From contig NC_020176.2 of NCBI RefSeq assembly GCF_000224145.3, positions 558,693-622,692 of the forward strand: DNA of 64,000 nucleotides, given 5' to 3'. Of the stretch, positions 12,701 through 27,700 are shown one piece after another. Position 1 is the first letter of the stretch. Every line of letters begins with the position of its first letter. The notes under the pieces are model-generated. The model was not told the origin of the DNA. It worked only from the letters and a program-made list of their open reading frames with translations, and did not search any database. The stretch comes from Ciona intestinalis (lineage: Eukaryota; Chordata; Ascidiacea; Phlebobranchia; Cionidae). Both the position numbers and the translations under genes were made by a program.

Positions 12701-15700
12701 CGGTTTAAACTGGCTTGCGGTAGTAAGCGGCTCAATTAAAAATAACGACGAGAATCTTGACAGCCAGCAGTAAACAAAAGCCCCGCCACCTACGTGGCTG
12801 ACGGAACAATGGCTGTATTATGACGTTGAAAGTGGCATATGCAGAAGTGAACTGACTCACTATAGTATCGTCCGGTGCACCTGGCCAGATGGTGACGTAG
12901 TTATTGATGCCGCGCGTGTCTTGGGTGTATTACGTCACGCTAAACGGGTCTCACCCCGAAACCGTGACATTGTTATTACAGGTTCGGGGTTCGTGGTAAT
13001 CCTTGTTGCAACAAGTCAAATCTGCCATGTTAGCATCAAACAGCGTGTCGTGGGCGCGTGGGGGATATATCTATAAATAACGTGACGCATTCTATATCCG
13101 ATCTTTAAATACGTTTCCTGTATCGGACCCTAGAGTTGTCGGATTAGAAAATCAACGCTGCGGGGAGGGGTAAAAAGTCTAGCTTAACCCAGGGGGAGGG
13201 TGGTGGGGGATAAAGTTCATCTGTCGACTTTTATTCCTGTGATGTCACAGAGTGTTTGCACAAACGTTCTTTCAAAGCCGCGAGGTCAGGTTACGATATC
13301 TTGACGTCATTTTCCCGCTCGATAAACTATGCTTACGTCACCTGGTACGTCATGCATCATCGCATTTAGTGAGATAAGCCGACATTGGGCGTTCGAACAC
13401 CTTTCTCTTCTGCTCGTGCGTTCACCCTTCGCTATTATACACACGCCCCCTTTATACAGAGAGCTTCGAACCGATGACCTGAATGGTTTCAATTTCATAG
13501 CGTTCGTAAAACGTCCGGATTTGCAACCTGATGATGATAAATTACAACTTTTAAATATTATTGCGGATTATTTTCGATTTTTATACTGGCGCCTAAGATT
13601 TGCATAATTTGACTTTACGATACGTGTATAAACAAGCAATTACGGTTTGACATTTACGCAGTTTTAAACGGAACTTGTTGGATTTTTACTTGTAGGGCTC
13701 TAAAGTGGCGTTGTTGACTATCAAAAACACGTTTATAAAATATTCGACATTCTCCAACCATCTTACCCCACAGTACTGTACATGAATAAAGTTATATTTC
13801 ATAATTTTCAAAGTTTTAAACAAAATTTAAATAGATTATTACTGCTTAAACACCGTATGGATTTCGCCGAACAAAAGGTTTAAAAACTTTTACCTAATAT
13901 ATCTTGGGTAAAATAACAGACAGCGTGTAAGCAGACGCCATGCTTCTGATGTCTGTTTTGACTTTGTTTTCATAACAAATGTGAACGATTTTTATGAACG
14001 AGTTGGGTCTTACCATTACATGTAAATTACACCATACCTTTTATACTAAGTCCAAATTATAATTTCTGGTAGCAATAAAACCAGATCTATCTAAGCATTA
14101 ACTTGATCAAAAATTACCAACGAAACGAAATTCAGGAATTTTCTAATTAAATTCCGAAAATAGTTTGGTTGCTATGACGTCATTTTACAACGTAACTTCG
14201 CTAACCTAACAGTATCCATGATCCTGCTACCATTGTAGATGTATATGTATCTTAGGGTAATAAGACGCAGAGCGATAATTGCTTAAACCAAGTGGTCACT
14301 ACTGGGCTAGCTGTCTAATTTATCAGCCATACAACAAAAGTTAAACAATTAGAAATTCCCCAAAACAATCACCTACAAAGTTACATACGTGGTAACACGT
14401 AAGCAGGCACGAAATGTATATAACAGAACACCCGTGTTATAACAACTGTCGTTATCTCGCGAGGCGAGAATAAATATAAGGGAATAATGTTAATAAAAAA
14501 AATCGGGTAAAAACCCGTTCAAAAAAAATATAGAATAATATAGTAGGATGGGGAAAGATGGGACACCTTTTCAATTTATTTTCTCCTCTAATTTCGTAGT
14601 AAACAAACATTTAACGATTTTTTTATAAAACTTTATCCTCACGGCTCCAGTAGACCGTTGTTAATTGTTTAAAACACGATCAGGATATTTAGTTATTATG
14701 TGTCAAAGGTGTCCCATCTTCCCCCACCCTACTATATTATGTGCTATCGGTATTCATCTTACACCAAAGGTACTCTGTATGAAAATACAAACCTTTAAAA
14801 GCATCATATTCCTCAGGTCGAATGCTCCCCTGGTCTACATGGTCATCCTGCAGCGCATCATGTGGCAGCGGACGTATGACGAAAAGTAGAACCTGTACGG
14901 GTGTTCCCCCAAACCGAAAAACCTGTCACGGAAAGTTCGTGATTTCGAAACGATGCAACACGAAGGTTTGTCCAGGTATATATTGCTCGGTTATAAACAA
15001 GATACAACAGTTTCATTGTAAAGATTTAATACTTATATATACAATATCTATAACATAAAAAATGGGGAAGATGGGACACCTTCAGCTCATGATATCCAAA
15101 TATCCTGATCGTGGTTTAAACAATTAACAACAGTCTATGAAAGTGTGAGAATACGGTTATATAATTCTTTCAATGTTTTTTGTATACTCTAAATTAGACG
15201 AGAAAATGGAATAAAAAGGTGTCCCATCTTCCTCAACCCTACTTTATAAGCTATTTAAATTATTTTTTTGCTGCTGTTGTTTGTGACGCACACAAACATT
15301 CACCAAGAACTAGTGGTCTGATATATAAAACATGAACGCAGGTTTTTAAAGCAGTGTTTGTCCCAACTTGTGGTTAATACAACTTTTGCGAAGTTTCTCT
15401 GTTTAGCATTGAATGAATAGCTGTAACTTATTTATCCTCGCGTGCCGGGCCAACGACAGTCGCTATAACACGGGTGTTCTGATTCATACACCTTCTGCCC
15501 GCTTGCGTGTTATATGTAACTTTGTGGGTGATTGTTTTTTGAATTATTGTTATTGCATGTCCGAGCATTTGGACAACCCATAAAAGACGACTAGGTAGAA
15601 GCAAATGCCGTTAAAAACAATTATTACCCACAATGTATTTAACTTGGTATAACTCGTAAGCTGGCAAGGATGCATTAACACTCGTGTTATAACGACTGTT

Positions 15701-18700
15701 GTTTTCCGGCAAGGCGACGATAAAGTAAGTTACATCTATTCATTTAGTTGTATTCAAGTGTCATGTCTAGGAACACATGTGCTCCCAATATTAGCAGCCT
15801 CGAAACCGCATTCTCGGGGCTAAAGCACTGCGCCACTGCTGTTGTTTTTAATAAAATCTACATTCTACATCAACGTACGGCTAAAACTTCGTATCGGCCA
15901 CGTTCTTACGCGTACTATCATATATTTATGAGGGGGGAAAAGATAAGACACCTTTAGCATATAATATCTAAGAGAAGTATTCTAATCGTGTTTTAAACAA
16001 TTAACAAAGGTCTATGGAGTCGTCAGGATATGTTTTTATAGTTCTTTTAAGGGGCTTTCTTTAATACCAAATAGGACAAGAAAATAGTATAAATACGTGT
16101 TCCATCTTCCCCCACCCTACTATATCACGAAACCGCTCGGGTTTTTCGAGTCAAAATACCTAAAATTTATTGCCTGCCTTATCGTTGGTATTCTGGCAGA
16201 AACCATTGTTGCGAGTTGTTATCATTTCGTGGCAAGTAGTACGTCTGTCATACCAGTCACATTGTCACCACTGAAATAACATAAACTTGATTTAATGTAA
16301 GCAATCCACAAACTGACATCTGACTATCAGGAAGCTTATCTGTAGACACAAACATATCCATGCTTCATTTATTTTCCATTCTTCTTAATTACTCTCAGTT
16401 AAACACTTCAATCTTATGTCAGTTTATCAGCCAGTCGTGTCAAATATACAAGTTAGGGCTACATTTTATCAGTTCAAATACAACATCGTCCGTCATTGTA
16501 TATATGGACATTGCTATTCTAGTCGGCACTTTAGCTGTATTCAACCAAAACGTGTTTTATGCGAAATACAACTATATCTATTACATTCATAATCTTAAAC
16601 TGCATGCATGTTCCTTTGAGACAGTTCATTTTCGTTCTATTCCATTATCCCATGAATGAATGAAAGAATAAAGGAGTATTATAGTAGGGTGGGGGAAGAT
16701 GGGACACCTTCAGCACATAATATCTAAATATCCTGATCGTGTTTTAAACAATAACTAACGGTCAATGGGAGTCATGGGCATTTAGTTTAATAATTTCTTG
16801 AATGTTCTTTGTTTACTACTAAACGGGGCGAGAAAATAGAGGTAAAGGTGTCCCATCTTCCGCCACCCTACTATATGTTTCATTCACGTTATGCTCGCTT
16901 ACAGGTTACCATGTATGTAACTTTGTGGGTGATTGTATTTTCATTCATTATAACGTATGGCCGACAATTCATACAACCTATAAATGAACATTATGTTTAG
17001 TTATTATATTTCATTCCAGGAATATGCTCCAGTTATGGAGATCCACATTACACAACATTTGATGGGAGATCATTCAACTTTCAAGGCGACTGTGGATACA
17101 TACTTGCACAAGACATCGGAGGAAACGATTTTAAGGTAGAGGAACTTAAAGTTTTAAATTGTTAATAGTTGGGTAAAAAAACTGTGTTTTTTCCATCAAA
17201 TTTCAATTTTTTTCCAAAGGCAAAAATGTTTCTTTCGGAAAGAGTTTAAAGTAGAAATAAGTATAGTTATACTACATAGACAGCTGGGTGAAATAAGACG
17301 CATCTACTACAAACGCACAATTTTTTGAATTTGCAACTCTTTTAAAAATAAACGCAAGCTTAATATTATATTGGCGTTTCGCCATCCATATGCTGAGGCT
17401 ACATTATAACGGTTGGATATATAGTAGGGTGGGGCAAGAAGTTTTCACTCTGTTGTATCATCCCATTTGCCAGTAAACAGATAACATAAACAAAACTATA
17501 TAAACGTAACCTCACGACTCTTTAAAAGGTTGTTTATTGTTTAAAATACGATTAAGAAATATGGGATATTGATCGCTATAACAGTATTGTACGCGACAGT
17601 ACCGTATCACAAAGTTTCCAATATATGGTAACTCACACAATGCATACTAAGCCACCATACATGGCTATAGCTATATGTTCTTCAACCTTTTTAGGGTTGG
17701 TGAACCCCTAAAGTTGATGCGACGAATTTATGCACCCCTGATTGCTTTAACGTAAAACTAATGACGTTTCGCAAGTGATGCAAGATATAGAATTCGTATA
17801 AACAAAACTGTAGGAAAATGTTCAAAACTTAATATTATTGCTAAAAATTGTTGAAGTTTGTGATTCACCCTTGTATACCCTTTTGTACTGGCGTGCACAC
17901 CGGTTGAAGAGCATTGGGCTATAGCACACCCGTGGTATACGTCATAGTAGCAAGCTAATCACAAATAATGATTTCGACTTATCCCCTACAAGTAATGGCG
18001 CCCAAAATTTTCTGAATACTTCGAAACCTTAAGCGCCCACGTACGTAGACAGACAGTGGCTGAGAAACTTGCGGGCAATAAGTTGGTAGGTTAAGGCGTT
18101 CGAACCTGACCGCTAAAATTAAGCAGACGCTGATGAAGAATGATAATAAACGGATTAGGGCAGAGCATGTTTAAGTGCTTGACGTTCAAGTTGGTGTTTC
18201 AGTTGATCCCGGCGTTTAAGAAGCGCTGTCCCCTCTGACTTACCGCAGATAAAGATGCCGAGTTAGATTTCACCACGAACGAGTATTCGCAATTTGCATC
18301 CCCTTTCAAGTTCATGAGCAGTGTTTCACAATATTTCTAGTAGACCGGTGGTTCGAAATCTGTTTTTACGGGACAATATTTTTAATATAGTAAGGTGAAT
18401 GAAGATGGGACACCTTTTCATTTTGTTTCCATGTCTTATTCGGTAGTAAACAAAGAACATTAAAAGAATTATAAAACCGTATCCTCGCGACTCCCATAGG
18501 CCGTTGCTAATTGTTTAAAACATAATCAGGATATTTGGATATTATGTGCTAAAGATGTTCCATCTTCTCCCATCCTACTATAAAACATTTGTGTACAAGA
18601 CCGCGTTTCACATTCTTTTTGGTAGAAAGAGTGTTTCCCGACCCCGTTATACGAGAACAGTGTCCCCAGGCTTTTTTTTCTGTGGGCAGAATTGCCATGC

Positions 18701-21700
18701 CCGTTATCAATAGCGATAAATATTTCGTTTTGAAAACCACACAAAATGTCAATACCGTCTACCGGCAAGCGAGCATTAAAACCAAAAGCTGAAACAGATT
18801 TTCAACCGGGTTTTGTCATTGCGAAGACGTTGCGCAACATATAGTAGGGTGGGGGAAGATGGGGCACATTTTTATTCGATTTTATCGTCTTATTTGGTAT
18901 TAAACAAAGAACATTGAAAGAATTGTAAAACCGTATCTGCACGGATCCAATATACCGTTGTTAGTTGTTTAAAATGCACTAAGGTATTTTAATATAATGT
19001 GCCGAAGGTGTCTCATTTTCCCCACCCTACCATATAGTTTCTCTTTTTGACTCAAATATTCACTTACTGCCATGTATACTTTTAAACCAAGTAGTTGTGA
19101 AACACTGCTTTAAATGACAGCTACGTCACCAATCTTACCCAGTTAAACGTGTATTCTATTTATTTGTTTATCTCACTTAATTCTTCCTACCCGTATAAAT
19201 CCAACAATTGGTGCCATTGACTGACTTAAACAGTTTGGTAAATTAGACTTCGATTTGCTTTATCATACAACGATTAGCATCATTTTATAAACATGACATA
19301 TATGAGTAAATTAGTCAAGATCAAAACGAACGCAAAATGATGTCAGCTTCTGAAATAGAACGCATCTCGCTCTACATCTAGAAAACTATTCTAACGCTTG
19401 CGCTTAATCCATTTTAAACGTAAGTCCTAATGTTGCTTTTAAACATTTGCACTCCCCATTTTTGTTGCTAGTTATAATAAGACTATAAATATAACATTTT
19501 AGTATGGTCCATATTTTAAGGCACGCTATGGGGCCTGGTATGTAGGTCAAAGATGGCACATTACCCCGACATCCAGGGTGCTACCGGTAAAGTCTCATTA
19601 GTTGAAGCCAAGGAATGGCGGCAAAGGTTTTGTTCGTAACGGGTGGGCGATATTCCCAAACTCTTTACAATGGCGAAATCTAATGAATTGTAAAGCTCAA
19701 TAATCGGATTTTACATTTCAGATCGTCCAATATAACGTTGGGTGTGGTTCGAGACTCAGTTGCGTCAGGAAGATCACTGCAGTTCTTGCTTTCCCTCGGC
19801 TATCTGCTGTAGTAGACCTTGGTAGAGACAACGAGGTGGTCACAGTTAATGGGGTGCAAGTTCGTTTGCCATATTATTCCACGAACGGAATGTTATCCGT
19901 GGATAATGTAAGTGAATATAACTTTATTTATAACAGAAAATTTTAGTTGCGATAGAACAGAGTATGGACGTGTATATTTCTGAGCGAAACACATAGTCGT
20001 AATTGCTTCAACTCAGTAATCATACAGGAACAAAAACAAAAGACACACTCATTTATAAAACGACATGTTATGTGCTTCGTAAATAAGCACGAGGTGTATA
20101 AAACAGAACACCCATGTTATAACGACTGTCGTTTCCGGCCACACGAGAATAAAGCAAGTTACATTTATGTATCCATTCATCCATTTATTCCCACTTAATC
20201 CACGCAGGTCGGCTTATACTTGGCATTGAGGGTCGGCAACTTCATTGAGGTTCGTTGGGCGATTCCTCACCGTTTGTACGTCATGGTGTCCGGCAAGTAC
20301 GCGGGTCGAACCAAAGGACTTTGTGGTAACTTCAACGGGGACCCACATGATGATAGGATGACACCTGGCGGAAGAATATTGATGTCGGATCTGGAGTTTG
20401 GACAAAGTTGGGACGTTTTAGCCGGAAGCGCAAACTTTAGGTGGGTCGTCAGTAATCTCTAAAAGTTTGCAGATTTCTAGTAAATATAAAGTGTTTAAAA
20501 ACAACATTCCGTTAATTGCTCCAAACCAATATTGCCCCCTATAGATTGCCCAAACTGTCAGCCATACATATCCCAAAAACATTATTTACGCACAAAAAAA
20601 ATGATAAAAAAAGAATTACTCACAAAGTTACATAAGTGGTAACTCGTAAACGGGCACGAGGTGTATGAAACAGAACACCCGAGTTATAACGACTGTCGTT
20701 TCCCGCCACGCGAGGATAAACAAATTATATTCACTAATTGATTCATGACCACCAAATTCAACAAAGTATGTTTTCGCTACAGTTGCTCGGCCATCAGCAC
20801 ACTTGTGAACCCATGCTCCCATAATCCTTCCTTGGCGCGGAGGGCGAGAGAAATTTGTTCTTTTCTTCTAAACCGAAGAAGATTCGGTGATTGCCACAAC
20901 ATTGTCTCACCCAGTAGTTTCATCAACTCGTGTATAATCGACATATGCAGCACTTCTATTGAAGTAAGTTAAACGATACAACATACCATGTTAAGGGCTC
21001 CTGCTTCTGAATTGGAAGAGACAGGTTCGAGGCTAGACACTGCTTTCGTTGTGGGTGCATGTGTCTTTAAACAAAACACTTGTCGGCAATTGCTCCTCCA
21101 ACCCAATGATTACCCATTGCCTAAATCAACCACAAAGTAACAGACTTGATAACTAGTAAGCTGGCACGAGGTGTATGAAACAGAACAACCGTGTTATAAC
21201 AACTGTCCTTGCGTAGACATGTGAGGATGAATAAGTTACACACGTTGTAGGTCGTATGCTGGCACGAGGTGTATGGAACAGAATATCCGCGTTATAGCGG
21301 TTTTCGTTTCCCCGACCCAAAAGAAAAAAACAAGTCACATTCATTTATTCAATAAAATAAATACCCGTTTTCTTTAATATTTTTCAACAGCAAACCAACA
21401 TGTACTTCTGCATTGCTCTCTCGGCCTACTCAGAAGAGTGCCTACGTCACGGAATTATATTAAATTGGAGAACGCCTGAAATTTGCCGTGAGTATATATT
21501 ACGTCATAGTGTATTACGTCACTTTTGTGGTGGTTTTGATCTTAGCAGTCACACTAAGTTTCGGTGGCAAACATTTTGCTCTTGCTGTTTGTTTAACCTT
21601 TCCGAGTTGTTGAATTGACCATTTCCAAACACATCGGGCCTCGCATCGCACTCGGCGGTCCAAGGCGAACAGATAACCCGCGGCGAATTGTAAACGAATC

Positions 21701-24700
21701 GGTATCTTGTTGCTTTGATCGATGAGCTTCTCTGGCAGCATCATTTATATATTTAAAACAGCTTTAAATTATCACTACGTAATTTTATATTTTTACTACG
21801 TAAATCACCACGTAAAAGTATTAAACGAAAAACATTATTAAAAAAAAGAAAAAGTTCGTAAATGAACGGGAAACTACAGTATTTGTGGTACGCTAACATT
21901 AAACATATACACAACTAAACGGATATAAAAGGCGTGGCTGATAAACGTACCAGACAGATGTCGCACAACAGGTAAAATATTGTAAGTTGCTTGCAGGGTA
22001 GTGTGAGCGTCTGACGTATTTCAAATGACGTCACAACAATGCTTCTTTGTGACGAAGGAGAAGCGACTTATGTTATGTTTGTTTTTATTTCTGCGGATTT
22101 TACACCGCGCAAAATCCGCTAGCAAAGGCGAGGGTACAACTTTAGGGGGTGGTTATGACATTCCTGAACGTTAAGAATTCGTTTCATCGTGAAATACGTT
22201 ACGTAGTCGTGTAAAAACATTGTTTTTCTGGTCAATAACAACGATATTGTAGAATGGGGAAGATGGGGCACCTTTTACCTCTATTTTCTCGTTCTATTTA
22301 GTAGTAAGCAAAGAACATTCAAAGAATTATAAAACTATTTTCTCACTACTCCCATACACCGTTGTTAATTACATAAAACACGATCGAGATATTTGGATAT
22401 TATGTGCCAAAGGTGTCCCATCTTTCCCCACTCTACTATAAGTAGATTGCGGTAAGATAGTTTATGTTTACATTTTCCTCCGATTGGGTAAACCAAGAAC
22501 AATAAAAGAGTTATATACCCATATCATCACCACTCTAAAAGAACGTTAGTTGTTTAAAAATTCGTGGTAACCATATCAGTATTGCTCCCTGTATAATATA
22601 TAGTAGGGTGGGGGAAAATGGGACACCTTTATTGTGTTTTTGCGTCCAAGGTAGTAAACACAGAACGTTTAAAGAACTCCCGTACACCGTTGTTAATTGT
22701 TTAAAACACGATCAGGTTATTTATATATTATGTGCTGATGGTGTCCTGTCCTCCCCACCCTACTATGTGTCAAAACATTACCAAATAGAACACGAATTAA
22801 CACATTACCAAATAGAACACGAATTAGGATATTGTAACAAAATGGCGTCCATAACCTTAACAAGGACCCAACCACATGAAATAAAATATCCACGACCGCT
22901 GGGTAAAGTGAAAAATAAATCTGAACGAATAATTTTGAACGATTTGTTTTTGCTGGCACTCGTGGATAACTGAGTCACTGCTGGTAACTTATCAGTGGAA
23001 ATTTTCTTCGTGTGTCATCCGGAAAACAAAAACTCTACTAATATTTTGACGTTGCTTAACGTAATACAACTTGTTGTTTTTATACTTTTAATCAAATTAA
23101 CACAGTTCAGGCTGATTAAAACAAAAGAACGGTACTTTACTCTCGTTATAACACGGTAAGGATAACAAAATATAGATAAAAAAGCAACTTATAAATGCCT
23201 AATTATTTCAGAAGGTTTATTTTCCCCAAAAAAGCTCAAAATATGGATAAAAAAAGCAACTTATAAATGCCTAATTATTTGAACGAAGGTTTAATTTTCC
23301 CAAAAGCGTAACTGTCGTCATTAATTCCAGCAATCACTTGCATGAGCGGCAAAGTTTATACTGAATGTGGAAGCTCGTGTGTTCGTTATTGCCCCAGTGA
23401 AGTTACTGGTGGTTCCGTTTGTCCTACAAGTCAGAAGTGTGTTCCGGGTTGCTACTGCCCAAACGGGACAGTTTTGTATCAAAACAGATGCATTGAAGTT
23501 TCCCAATGCCCTTGTTTCTTACAAGGCGGACGTTTTGGTAACGGCTCTCGTCACAACAGGAACTGCCAGAGTTGGTAAGATCTTTAATTTACTTACCTAA
23601 TTCAAACGATGTCAAAGACACGTATTGGTTTCGTACCCATACGAACCTGTAATTCACCGGGTCAAATCCTTGTTTTAACCAAGTAGTTGTGTTCTTGACA
23701 TGGTAAAGTTGTATTTTGTCGCATATGCAAAGACAGCATTGGTTGGAATAAAACTTATATTAAATTTTATACTAGAATATCAGCAGTTCGTGATAAAATA
23801 TTATTCCTGGCAGCAATATAGCACACCAGTAACAATATGTTAAAAAGAAATCAACAGACTTGATGTTTTCTAGTGTATGTTGGAACGGGGATTGGAGTTG
23901 TACTTTTAACAGCATGTTGTGTGATTACCCAGCTTCTGTAGTGAGAGGGCCTACTTCACAGGTTGGTCATTTTGGTGATGATGTAAAATGAACGAACTGG
24001 GTAACTTCCTAGCTAGTTCCAAGTGTTGGGGTAATAATAGGCCAACTGTGGATTCAATCACAATGTAAAACCGCCAGGAGTAGGTTCGGTGTTACAGGAT
24101 AAGTCCCAAGTTGAACAATGGGTTTTCACTTTACATTAAAATAGATTTGGCATTGATATAAATTAACACTATATGAATAATTGGACAACAGGTCAACTCT
24201 GGCCTAAATTCTATGTCATCTGACATACATCGCCGTAGGATCTCATTTCTATGAAAAAAACATGGTTAAAAACCGTTATTTTTGCAGATTGTCCCGTATG
24301 GATATTCCGTTACTTTTTGCTGTGAGGTCGTTGGGATACCGATTCCTGTGGTCACATGGTATAGGAACGGGATCGAGGTTACTGTAGGTAAAGAAAGAGG
24401 GAGCGGAGACATCGATGATCTGAACTCAACACTTTTCCTCAGCAATGTATCAGTGGCTGACGGAGGACCTTACACATGCAAAGCTACAAACAGACTTGGA
24501 TCTCACAAATCAAACCCAGCGTTGTTGTCCATAATAGGTGAGCGTGTCACATTTTAAAGTCGTCAAAGTTAAACAAGACAATAAGTACAAAGTCCTCTTA
24601 AAAAATAATCACCCACAAAATAACATACTTTGTAACTTGTAAACTGGCACGGGGTGTATGAAACAGAACACTCGTGTTTAACGACTGCCGTTTTCTGGCC

Positions 24701-27700
24701 AAGCGAGGATAAAGTAAGTTACATTCATTCATTCATAATATGGTACTCGACTCGATGTTAAAACCTATGGATTAGGGTTCCTCTCTTATTAAGTTGTTAT
24801 TTAAGAATTTTCGAGTTTGAATTTACATGGAAAGCGATACAAGCGTATTTGAAGTTATTTCCTAGAATTTGCCAAACAAACCACATCGATTGTTTGATTT
24901 TAAGTTAATAATTTACTTCAAATGAGACGTATAGTTTATCCCGTTATTATAAATCTAGCTCCACATTCTTAGACTTTATTTATGCCTTAGATTTAACAAT
25001 GTCATCCTGCAACCCCCGCCCCGCTTCTAACTTTGTTCATCTTCCTGATGGTTGTTCAGTGGATGGCCAAGATGGCGGCACACGACCACATGGTATAGGA
25101 GGTTAGTAGAATGTTTTGCTGCTACCTTGTGGAAGAGTGGAGACTTATGTAGTTGTAGTAGGGTGGGGAAAGACGGGACACCTTTAGCTCGTATTATCTG
25201 ATACTGATCGTGTTTTAACCAATTAACAATGGACTGTAGGAATCGTGAGGATACGGTTTTATAATTCTTTGAATGTTTTTTTACTACCTAATTGGACGAG
25301 AAAACGAAATAAAAAGGTGTCCCATCTTCCCTCACACTAATATATTATATTTTTCTAAGATATGCGTCCGAATCTATCAACCGTCACTAAGCTGGCGTAG
25401 CGAATGAATCTGACTATTCGCGGGGCGGGGTATAGTCAATCGTTATAACTCGGGTGTTCTGTTTCGTACACTTTATGCCGCACGATTATTTGCCGCCATT
25501 TGTAGCTCAAATGCTTTGGTACCCGCGGTTCTGTTTTAATTAGGTTAAAAAAAAGCATTAAGAAAATTTTGTCACTGGCGTCACACACGTTCTTTTTTTA
25601 TCAGTCATTTTTTTAACATTGTATTTTTGCAGTTAACGTCCTTGATTTGGGTCGGTGCATCGGAGAGCCGTGTTACATGCCGGTAGCTGGCGCTAAAGAA
25701 TCCACAACTTGCACCGAGACACGTCACTGTTGTCAGCCATCCGAGACGGCCCCGATTCAAGTCCGATGTCGTCACGAACGTTATGCCACGTCATTCCTTA
25801 TCACAGTGGTTCGACGTTGCGCATGCGCAGTATGCGTGAATGGAATGACGGTGGTGGAAGGCGTGGTCAAGTCAAAATCAACAGGTGATTGGTTATGCGC
25901 AATTTTGGTGTAATTAGTAGGACGATATATTTGGAAAATAGAATAAAACTTGAACGTAGTTGCTTTTTTCTTTTCGTTCTTCTAAAAATTTGACTTCGCG
26001 AATACAAAATATAGTCAACTCCGCTTAATCGGAGCATCGGACCAAATTTTGACCAATTCAAACTGGTCGGATTCGGTTAACTATATATAAATATTTGTGT
26101 TAGGTAAATTGGGTTGTTTAACTTATGTTATGCTTACCAGGCCGTCCAGTCAAGCACGTGAAACTTTCCCATCAAGGCCGTACAGTTGGTTATACATCCA
26201 GTACCGGTTCATTCCGGCTTCGGTTTCCGAATCTCCCAATAGAAACCCGCCACGTCACCATTACTATCTCTGACGTCATGTTCAAGAGATTCACGACAAC
26301 GGTGAAGAACCTGCTGGTGCTTCCCGGGCAATCTACCTTACATAGTATAGTCATCCGACCGTGTCGTGTACGACTTCGCTTCAATGCATCTCTTGGTTTA
26401 CAGTATGTATTCAGGTAATGTTTCAATATTTATTTCGTTTCTGCGAGGACTATTGTAGTAGGGTGGGAAAAGATGGGACACTTTTTATTCTATTTTCTCG
26501 TCCCATATGGTAGTAGACAAAAAAGTCAAAGAATTATAAAATGTAACCTCACGAATGCCATAGACCGTTGTTAATTGTTTAAAACACGATCAGGATATTT
26601 GAATATTATGTGCTAAAGGTGTCCCATCTTCCCCTCCCCTACCCTTATATAAGTTCGAAATTGCTCTTCTGGCTCCTAATAAAATAATAGCCAGATTTAC
26701 TTGCAATTCCCAAACGTTTTTTACGGAGGTGCTACTTGGAAATGTCGCTTCTGGAACTGAGATTAAACAGTACTTGTTTTGAGCATTATTACATAACTAA
26801 AATATTTAAAAAATGGTTTATATTATAGTTTACACAACATTTGTTTTCAAACTTGCAAACTGAATTATTAAAAACTTAGTTTAACATGCAAAAATGCTAG
26901 TACAGATGAATCCAATCATCCTGCTAACATTGTCGGCATATTTGTATCTTGAGCATGACACTAGCCTGAAGTTTCTTCAACCCATTGGTCGCTAATTTAA
27001 ATACAAAAAAAAAACATGTTTATGTTGTATTATAAATGTTTTTATTATGTTGTTGCATGTCAAATGTAAAATCTCAGGCCATTTGCAAAATATTGATTTG
27101 TTCAGTTCAAGTATTTATATTAAACATAATTCAACCCCAGACCAACCGCCGGCTACACGAACCGCATGCGGCTGCACATTCCTCCCAACTCTCTGATATT
27201 TGACAGTCAAACCAACCCATACAAAGGTATGGTGATCGCTGGCATCACTTTATTGGACAAACCGAACACGGCTGGTCATAACAGAAACGAGGATCCTTCG
27301 ATGCCTGGTAGCTCAATCGCCATCAGTGTAGAAGGGGAGGAACAACTTTTAGAACCAACGGGTAAGTAATGACTTGTTTGATGACGCAGACATATAGGTT
27401 AGTGGGATGTATTGTATGAATAAATGTAATTTATATATCCTGGTAACTCGCGTAAGCTTGCACGAGGTGTATGAACACTAGTGTTATAACGTCTGTCGTT
27501 TTCTGGCCACGCCAGGATAAAGCAAGTTACATTATTCGTTCATCCTTGCGTTGCGGAGGAACAATAGTTGTTATAACACGGGTGTTTCATACACCGTGTG
27601 CCTAATTATAAGTTACCATGTGTGTATTACCTTCAGTAATGTGTGTATTACCTTCAGCACAGTGGTTAATGCGCCGCCTGTAGCCCAGAGTATATACGCT

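Larger units (their letters stand above)
17020..23961 (+). other. VWD-C8-TIL module (exons 10-16)
   Basis: Exon 17020-17135 opens a von Willebrand factor D domain ([21 protein letters not shown]). Exons 19722-19907 and 20208-20440 complete it and contain the family signature [13 protein letters not shown], a calcium-binding type segment. Exons 20783-20963 and 21391-21487 encode a C8 domain with paired Cys. Exon 23331-23574 encodes the second TIL domain ([28 protein letters not shown]). Exon 23874-23961 gives the short Cys/Trp tail [10 protein letters not shown]. In mucins and VWF this module mediates disulphide-linked multimerisation. Confidence 0.9.

Noticed and set aside
16360..16659. 99-codon open frame in the intron before VWD
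   Set aside because: AT-rich, no recognisable domain, no splice-consistent link to the flanking exons, and phases already close without it.
18040..18125. Possible tRNA gene with a B-box-like GTTCGAACC
   Set aside because: I could not fold an acceptor stem or anticodon arm. It is more likely a decayed SINE head.
22608..22973. 121-codon open frame
   Set aside because: It begins inside a MITE terminus and runs through a 27-bp tandem duplication. It has no domain and sits in an intron.
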